A stretch of 64,000 bases of DNA, from NCBI RefSeq assembly GCF_030503635.1, contig NZ_CP129965.1:806001-870000 (forward strand). The letters run 5' to 3'. The notes below the pieces were generated by a model. It saw nothing but the letters and a program-made list of their open reading frames with translations. It was not told the origin of the DNA and made no database searches. The DNA comes from Corynebacterium sp. P3-F1. GTDB lineage: Bacteria; Actinomycetota; Actinomycetes; Mycobacteriales; Mycobacteriaceae. Positions 59,376 to 64,000 of the stretch are shown here, in pieces (position 1 is the first letter of the stretch; the number at the start of each line of letters is the position of its first letter). Made by a program: the position numbers and the translations under genes.

Positions 59376-61538
59376 TTACAGCATGCAGGACACGCAGCCT
59401 TCGATCTCGGTTCCTTCCAGCGCCATCTGGCGCAGGCGGATGTAGTAGAGGGTCTTGATACCCTTGCGCCACGCGTAGATCTGCGCGCGGTTGAGGTCAC
59501 GCGTGGTCACAGTGTCCTTGAAGAAAAGCGTGAGTGACAGTCCCTGGTCGACGTACTTCGTGGCCACCGCATAGGTGTCGATGATCTTCTCGTAGCCGAT
59601 CTCGTAGGCGTCCTTGAAGAAATCGATATTCTCGTTGTCCATGTGCGGCGCCGGGTAGTAGACGCGGCCGATCTTGCCTTCCTTGCGGATCTCGATCTTG
59701 GAGGCGATCGGGTGGATCGACGAGGTGGAGTTGTTGATGTAGGAGATCGAACCGGTCGGCGGGACAGCCTGAAGGTAACGGTTGTAAATGCCGTCGCGCG
59801 CGACCTCTTCCTTGAGCTGCGCCCACTGCTCCGCGGTCGGCGGCTGCGCGGAGGAGTTGGCGAACAGCTCCTTGACCCGCTCCGTCTTCGGCTGGAAGTC
59901 TGACGGGTTGTAGCGGTCGAAGAATTCTCCGGTGGCGTACTCGGAGCGCTCGAAGCCCTCGAACGCTTCACCCTTCTCCACCGCGATCGCATGTGACGCC
60001 TTGATGCACTCGTAGAGCACGGCGGCGAAGTAGGCGTTGGTAAAGTCCAGGCCTTCCTCCGAGCCGTAGTCGATATGCTCGCGGCCGAGGTAGCCGTGCA
60101 GGTTCATCTGGCCCAGACCGATCGCGTGGGAGGCGTCATTGCCCTCGCGTACGGACGGCACCGAATCAATCGACGTCTTGTCCGCAACGGCGGTGAGGCC
60201 GCGGATAGCCGTCTCGACCGTCCGAGAGAAGTCGTCCGAATCCATCGACATGGCGATATTGAGCGAGCCCAGGTTGCAGGAGATGTCGTTGCCCAGCTCC
60301 GCGTACGTCAGGTCCTCATTGAGCACGGACGGCGTATTCACCTGCAGGATCTCGGAGCACAGGTTGGACATGTTCACGCGGCCGATCTTCACCGGGTTCG
60401 CCCTGTTCGCCGTGTCCTCGAACATGATGTACGGGTAGCCCGACTCGAACTGGATCTCCGCGATGGTCTGGAAGAACTGGCGGGCGTTGATCTTGGACTT
60501 GCGGATTCGCGGGTCCTCGACCATTTCCTCGTATTTCTCCGTGACAGAAATGTCGGCGAACGGGACGCCGTAGACCCGCTCCACGTCGTACGGGGAGAAC
60601 AGGTACATGTCGTCGTTGCGCTTGGCCAGCTCGAAGGTGATGTCCGGGATGACCACGCCGAGGGAGAGCGTCTTGATGCGGATCTTCTCGTCGGCGTTCT
60701 CGCGCTTCGTGTCCAGGAAGGACAGAATGTCCGGGTGGTGCGCGTTGAGGTACACCGCGCCGGCACCCTGGCGCGCACCGAGCTGGTTGGCGTAGGAGAA
60801 AGAGTCCTCCAGCAGCTTCATCACGGGGATGACACCGGACGACTGGTTCTCAATGTGCTTGATCGGGGCGCCCGACTCGCGGATATTGGACAGCAGCAAC
60901 GCCACTCCCCCGCCGCGCTTGGACAGCTGCAGCGACGAGTTGATGGCGCGACCGATGGACTCCATGTTGTCCTCGATGCGCAGCAGGAAACAGGAGACAA
61001 GCTCGCCGCGCTGCGCCTTGCCGGCGTTGAGGAACGTCGGGGTGGCGGGCTGGAAACGGCCCGTCATGATTTCATCCACCAGCGAGGTCGCCAGTGCCTC
61101 ATCACCGTCGGCGAGGAACAACGCGGTCATGGACACCCGATCCTCGAACCGCTCGAGGTAACGGCGGCCGTCGAACGTCTTCAACGTGTACGACGTGTAG
61201 TACTTGTACGCGCCCAAGAAAGACTTGAAACGGAATTTGTACGAATAGGCCCGCTTGAACGTGTCCTTAATAAAGGACCACTCGTACTTTTCAATCGTCT
61301 CCGGCTCGTAGTACTTGTTCTCCACCAGGTAATCGATCTTCTCTTCCAAGTCGTGGAAGTAGACCGTGTTCTGGTTGACGTGCTGGAGGAAGTATTGGTT
61401 CGCCGCCTCACGGTCTTTGTCGAACTGGATCTGGCCGTTCTCGTCGTAGAGATTCAAAAGCGCGTTCAGCGCGTGGTAATCGAGCTGTTCGGACTGGTCG
61501 ACCGGCTCGGCAACAGTCTTACCCAGGGTGTCGGACAC
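59376..61538 (-). CDS. nrdE: Ribonucleotide reductase class Ib alpha subunit
   Basis: The 720-aa catalytic subunit reduces NDPs. [49 protein letters not shown] contains the first active-site Cys; [13 protein letters not shown] holds the NCE-type radical Cys region; [17 protein letters not shown] and the tail EGCVSCML provide the C-terminal Cys pair that accepts electrons from NrdH. The N-terminus is the short NrdE type without an ATP cone. 46 bp separate it from nrdI. Confidence 0.97.
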   Translation of the reverse strand: MSDTLGKTVAEPVDQSEQLDYHALNALLNLYDENGQIQFDKDREAANQYFLQHVNQNTVYFHDLEEKIDYLVENKYYEPETIEKYEWSFIKDTFKRAYSYKFRFKSFLGAYKYYTSYTLKTFDGRRYLERFEDRVSMTALFLADGDEALATSLVDEIMTGRFQPATPTFLNAGKAQRGELVSCFLLRIEDNMESIGRAINSSLQLSKRGGGVALLLSNIRESGAPIKHIENQSSGVIPVMKLLEDSFSYANQLGARQGAGAVYLNAHHPDILSFLDTKRENADEKIRIKTLSLGVVIPDITFELAKRNDDMYLFSPYDVERVYGVPFADISVTEKYEEMVEDPRIRKSKINARQFFQTIAEIQFESGYPYIMFEDTANRANPVKIGRVNMSNLCSEILQVNTPSVLNEDLTYAELGNDISCNLGSLNIAMSMDSDDFSRTVETAIRGLTAVADKTSIDSVPSVREGNDASHAIGLGQMNLHGYLGREHIDYGSEEGLDFTNAYFAAVLYECIKASHAIAVEKGEAFEGFERSEYATGEFFDRYNPSDFQPKTERVKELFANSSAQPPTAEQWAQLKEEVARDGIYNRYLQAVPPTGSISYINNSTSSIHPIASKIEIRKEGKIGRVYYPAPHMDNENIDFFKDAYEIGYEKIIDTYAVATKYVDQGLSLTLFFKDTVTTRDLNRAQIYAWRKGIKTLYYIRLRQMALEGTEIEGCVSCML

Positions 61539-61584
61539 GGTTCATCGGACCTTTCTCAAGCAGTGGTTTTATTTGAAAATAGAG

Positions 61585-62109
61585 CTAAACAGTTTGGTAA
61601 CGGGCGCGCAGCCGGGCAAGCCGCTGGGCGCTTTCCGACGTCTCCGCCCGACGCACCTCAAGCACCTCACGCTCATGCGCGGTGAGCGGTTCAAGGCCGA
61701 GCTTATGCGCGTTGCCCACCAAGTTCTCGCGCACCATCTCCACGTCCTCCTCCGAGCCCATCAACTCGAAGCGGTACAGGTACGGTGCCCCTGTCTTGGC
61801 GGCAATGACATCTCCGGCCTTGCAGAAGTCAGGACCGAAATTCGAGTTGCCTCCGGCGATGACGCCGCGCAGCAGGTTCCGGTTCGTTTCATCGTTCAGG
61901 AAACGGATCACCTGCACCGGAACCGGACGAGAATTCTCGTGGTTCAACGAGACCCCGCCGCCATATGTCGGGCAAAGCAGCACATAGGGCTGATCCACCT
62001 TGAGCGGAGCATCTGTGCGGCGCAGTGGAATCCGGGCGCTGGGAAGACCGAGCTTCTCTACAAAGCGATGCGTATTGCCCGTCGCGGAAGAAAAGTAGAC
62101 GACCAACAT
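61585..62109 (-). CDS. nrdI: Flavodoxin-like NrdI
   Basis: The 174-aa flavoprotein helps build the dimanganese-tyrosyl cofactor in Nrd[20 protein letters not shown] is the FMN phosphate loop, [11 protein letters not shown] and [16 protein letters not shown] the flavin-contact loops. The C-terminal 40 residues ([25 protein letters not shown]) are longer than in most NrdI. A gap of 194 bp separates it from nrdH and contains no clear gene. Confidence 0.95.
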   Translation of the reverse strand: MLVVYFSSATGNTHRFVEKLGLPSARIPLRRTDAPLKVDQPYVLLCPTYGGGVSLNHENSRPVPVQVIRFLNDETNRNLLRGVIAGGNSNFGPDFCKAGDVIAAKTGAPYLYRFELMGSEEDVEMVRENLVGNAHKLGLEPLTAHEREVLEVRRAETSESAQRLARLRARYQTV

Positions 62110-62303
62110 GGCAGATAGCTGACCTCAAAAATGAACGTGAGCAAAAAAGTGAACGTGAACGCGGCTGGCGGACTGACCTGCTATGTGGGGATGGTGCCGA
62201 ACCGGTGCCCCAGAAAGGAACACCCTCCCCGGACCGCTCGCGAGTCACTCCGGCAAAACGTTAAGCTGCCAACAACGTGACGGCTTAAGCTTCTTTCGAG
62301 CGG

Positions 62304-62537
62304 TTACGCAGCACCCTCGGCGAGCGTGCGGATCCGGTCCGGGCGGAAACCAGACCAGTGATCCCCATCAACCTCCACAACCGGGGCCTGCAGGTAACCG
62401 AGCGCCATGACGTAGTCGCGGGCGGAATCGTCCATGGAAATGTCCACGGTGGTGTACTGCAGACCTGCACGGTCGAGCGCCTTCTTCGTCGCATTGCACT
62501 GGACGCAGGCCGGCTTGGTGTAAAGGGTGATCGACAT
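62304..62537 (-). CDS. nrdH: Glutaredoxin-like NrdH redoxin
   Basis: The 77-aa electron donor for NrdEF has the redox motif KPACVQCNATKKALDRAGLQY (CVQC), the conserved APVVEVDGDHWSGFRPDRI, and no glutathione-binding residues. ATG 62537 is used; two further residues upstream (in-frame ATG at 62546) are possible. It is the first gene of nrdHIEF; two NrdR-like boxes are 160-205 bp upstream. Confidence 0.95.
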   Translation of the reverse strand: MSITLYTKPACVQCNATKKALDRAGLQYTTVDISMDDSARDYVMALGYLQAPVVEVDGDHWSGFRPDRIRTLAEGAA

Positions 62538-62694
62538 TGTTCTCAAGGCTCTTTTCTTCTCAGAGGATGTTCGGGGGCTAGTGAGACTTACCTGGCGGCC
62601 CCAGGGGTGCCGCTAGCGCTCGAATCAACGTAAGAGTGGTGCGGCATCGAGCGATGCGCCGCGCCCGCACCCCGTCGGGGGCGAACACCTTGAA

Positions 62695-62742
62695 ACACTA
62701 TACGTTGTGCCAGATTATGGCAAGCGATACTATATATAGTAG
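62695..62742 (-). promoter_or_regulatory. Pair of NrdR-type boxes upstream of nrdH
   Basis: ACACTATACGTTGTGC (62695-62710) and ATACTATATATAGTAG (62727-62742) resemble NrdR boxes (ACACTATATATAGTGT-like). Their spacing is 32 bp centre to centre, about three helical turns, as expected for the tetrameric repressor NrdR. Confidence 0.75.
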
Positions 62743-62915
62743 TTACACGCATGGTATTCGCAGGATAGCCAGGGGAAATAACCTACATGTAGTTCTGCCA
62801 CACGCGTTCACACACGAAGACTGGCTTACACGGGTGGAATTTCACGCGGAATAGTGTCACCCCTCCGCACCAGAACCCCGACACGGCCCCCGGTCAGTGC
62901 GAGCAATGAACGCAC

Positions 62916-62974
62916 AACGCCCCCGCCGCGAGCACACCGCATTCAATGCGTGCACCCTTTGCGACGGGGGCGTT
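62916..62974 (-). terminator. Structured terminator of rpmJ
   Basis: AACGCCCCCG (62916-62925) and CGGGGGCGTT (62965-62974) are perfect 10-bp arms; the 39-nt loop has an inner CGCAT/ATGCG stem. It lies just after the rpmJ stop. No long T-run follows. Confidence 0.6.
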
Positions 62975-62986
62975 AGGAAACTGCGA

Positions 62987-63109
62987 CTAGCCCTGACGAG
63001 CCTTGAAGCGCGGATCCTTCTTGTTGATCACGTACACCTTGCCGTGGCGGCGGACAACCTGAGCGCCCGGCTTGTTCTTCAGCGACCGAAGGGACTTACG
63101 GACCTTCAT
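62987..63109 (-). CDS. rpmJ: Ribosomal protein L36, zinc-free (type B)
   Basis: The frame is 40 codons long and lies on the minus strand (start ATG 63109, with AAAGGAGC nine bases upstream; stop 62987). It begins [20 protein letters not shown] and ends with the L36 tail DPRFKARQG. The four zinc ligands of standard L36 (Cys/His) are missing, so this is the C-minus type used when zinc is scarce or in lineages with only this copy. Confidence 0.93.
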   Translation of the reverse strand: MKVRKSLRSLKNKPGAQVVRRHGKVYVINKKDPRFKARQG

Positions 63110-63313
63110 CGGGCGCTCCTTTCTACTCGTTCGTTTTTCCGGATGCCCGCCGCGGTTTCACGGATATCCATGCAGGTGGCGGCGGTCAACCGGTTCTTTA
63201 GTCGGCGCGCCACAAGATGGCGCTGCCGTGCAACGGGTGTCAATGCTACCTGACCGGCTCCGCAGCACCAAAACGGCGGAGCTGGGGAATGCTTCCGCGC
63301 TACGATGGCGGGC

Positions 63314-64000
63314 ATGTCACTCGAGTCCGACACTACTTCTGACGCTACTTCCGGCACACCCACCGCCGCACCTACCGCACACCAGTTCGAACACCCGTCC
63401 CACGACGCGATCGGGGCCACCCAACAGGAAATCATTGCTGCTCTGGGGATCCAACCCGTCATCGCTCCCGCCGGGGAGGTCGCCCGGCGCGTGGATTTCC
63501 TCGTCGACTACTTGGAAAAGACTGGTGCGAAGGGCTACGTTCTAGGCATTTCAGGCGGCCAGGACTCGACGCTCGCGGGCAAGCTCGCGCAATTGGCAGT
63601 GGAGAAGACACGGGAACAGGGACGCGAGGCCACATTCGTCGCCGTGCGTCTCCCCCACGGCGTGCAGGCGGACGAGGACGACGCCCAGCTCGCTCTCGAC
63701 TTCATCCAGCCCGACCGTCGCGTCACCGTCGACATCGAACCAGCAACGACCGTGCTCGCTAGCCAGGTCGCCAAAGGTCTTGAACTGAACAAGCTCAGCG
63801 ACTTCAACAAGGGCAACGTCAAAGCCCGCCTGCGCATGACCGCCCAGTACGCCATCGCCGGCGAACTGGGCCTCCTGGTAGTCGGCACCGACCACGCGGC
63901 GGAGAACCTCACCGGCTTCTTCACCAAATTCGGCGACGGCGCGGCCGATCTCATCCCCCTTGCCGGACTGAACAAGCGCCAGGGCGCACAACTTCTAGCG
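63314..64000 (+). CDS. nadE: NAD synthetase, ammonia-dependent type (partial at window end)
   Basis: The first 229 codons are in the window. After a Thr/Ala/Pro-rich tail of about 30 residues comes [22 protein letters not shown], the ATP-pyrophosphatase loop [22 protein letters not shown] (SGGxDS), and [74 protein letters not shown]. It finishes NAD synthesis. TACGAT at 63301-63306 stands 7 nt before the ATG (leaderless). No glutaminase domain precedes it, so it uses free ammonia. Confidence 0.95.
   Translation, partial: MSLESDTTSDATSGTPTAAPTAHQFEHPSHDAIGATQQEIIAALGIQPVIAPAGEVARRVDFLVDYLEKTGAKGYVLGISGGQDSTLAGKLAQLAVEKTREQGREATFVAVRLPHGVQADEDDAQLALDFIQPDRRVTVDIEPATTVLASQVAKGLELNKLSDFNKGNVKARLRMTAQYAIAGELGLLVVGTDHAAENLTGFFTKFGDGAADLIPLAGLNKRQGAQLLA

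Larger units (their letters stand above)
62538..62986. other. Regulatory intergenic region of nrdHIEF and rpmJ
   Basis: This 449-bp stretch has no convincing protein gene. It holds the NrdR-like boxes (62695-62742), a G+C-rich segment near 62640-62690, an A+T-rich part at 62730-62830 and the rpmJ terminator hairpin (62916-62974). Confidence 0.6.

Noticed and set aside
60075..61685. 536-codon plus-strand frame opposite nrdE
   Set aside because: nrdE is unmistakable on the other strand; the plus frame has no recognisable motif and no ribosome site.

Overview
The window reads as chromosomal DNA of a high-G+C actinomycete, most likely a Corynebacterium. Reasons: a corynebacterial mycolate reductase (cmrA), a mycothiol-type DsbA/nitroreductase, DtxR-, McbR- and NrdR-like sites, class Ib ribonucleotide reductase (nrdHIEF), a zinc-free L36, and many leaderless starts of the form TANNNT-7 nt-ATG/GTG. 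Two blocks follow a gene order I recall from Mycobacterium tuberculosis: rpiB/Rv2466c/pepN ... glbO ... Rv2474c/thioesterase/ettA/ssb, and clpS/Rv1332/P1 peptidase/rhomboid/murI/Rv1339/rph/rdgB.

Layout. 1-2.6 kb: start of a Tat-exported phosphoesterase-like gene (minus), then nitronate monooxygenase plus enoyl-CoA hydratase. 2.6-6.2 kb: efeUOB iron uptake behind a DtxR-like box. 6.2-13.2 kb: a compact surface-glycan cluster of six genes in two divergent arms, with a GT28-GT2 fusion and a WcbI-type protein but no flippase or polymerase here. 13.3-15.1 kb: membrane-anchored hydrolase and an orphan AbiEi/DUF559-like gene. 15.4-26.8 kb: conserved core block (rpiB, DsbA, pepN, metB, glbO, a hypothetical, thioesterase, ettA, ssb paralogue, CopD-CtaG). 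26.9-31.4 kb: tRNA-Arg, an orphan SUKH gene, two tiny acidic proteins, panD, a DUF2975/XRE pair with a decayed DUF2975 relic, cmrA, orn, tRNA-His. 31.4-38.6 kb: accessory metal region (CmtR/P-type ATPase; luciferase-like oxidoreductase; CsoR/CopB/DUF1541 lipoprotein). 38.7-45.5 kb: L,D-transpeptidase, tRNA-Lys, LOG, pncA, bcp, tRNA-Leu, membrane proteins, rdgB, rph. 45.5-56.1 kb: cAMP phosphodiesterase-like MBL protein, murI, MarR, rhomboid, P1 peptidase, clpS, pncB, dinG-like helicase, Pth2-like protein, serB. 56.2-64 kb: ctaD, nrdHIEF, rpmJ, start of nadE.

NAD metabolism recurs (pncA, pncB, nadE), as do copper and respiration functions (CopD-CtaG, ctaD, CsoR/CopB). The strongest unexplained signal is a DNA word, GCTTATCGACG, found 15 times by eye on either strand, always inside core genes, in more than one reading frame and absent from the metal region. 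It looks like a genome-wide DNA-level signal (uptake, modification or protein-binding word).
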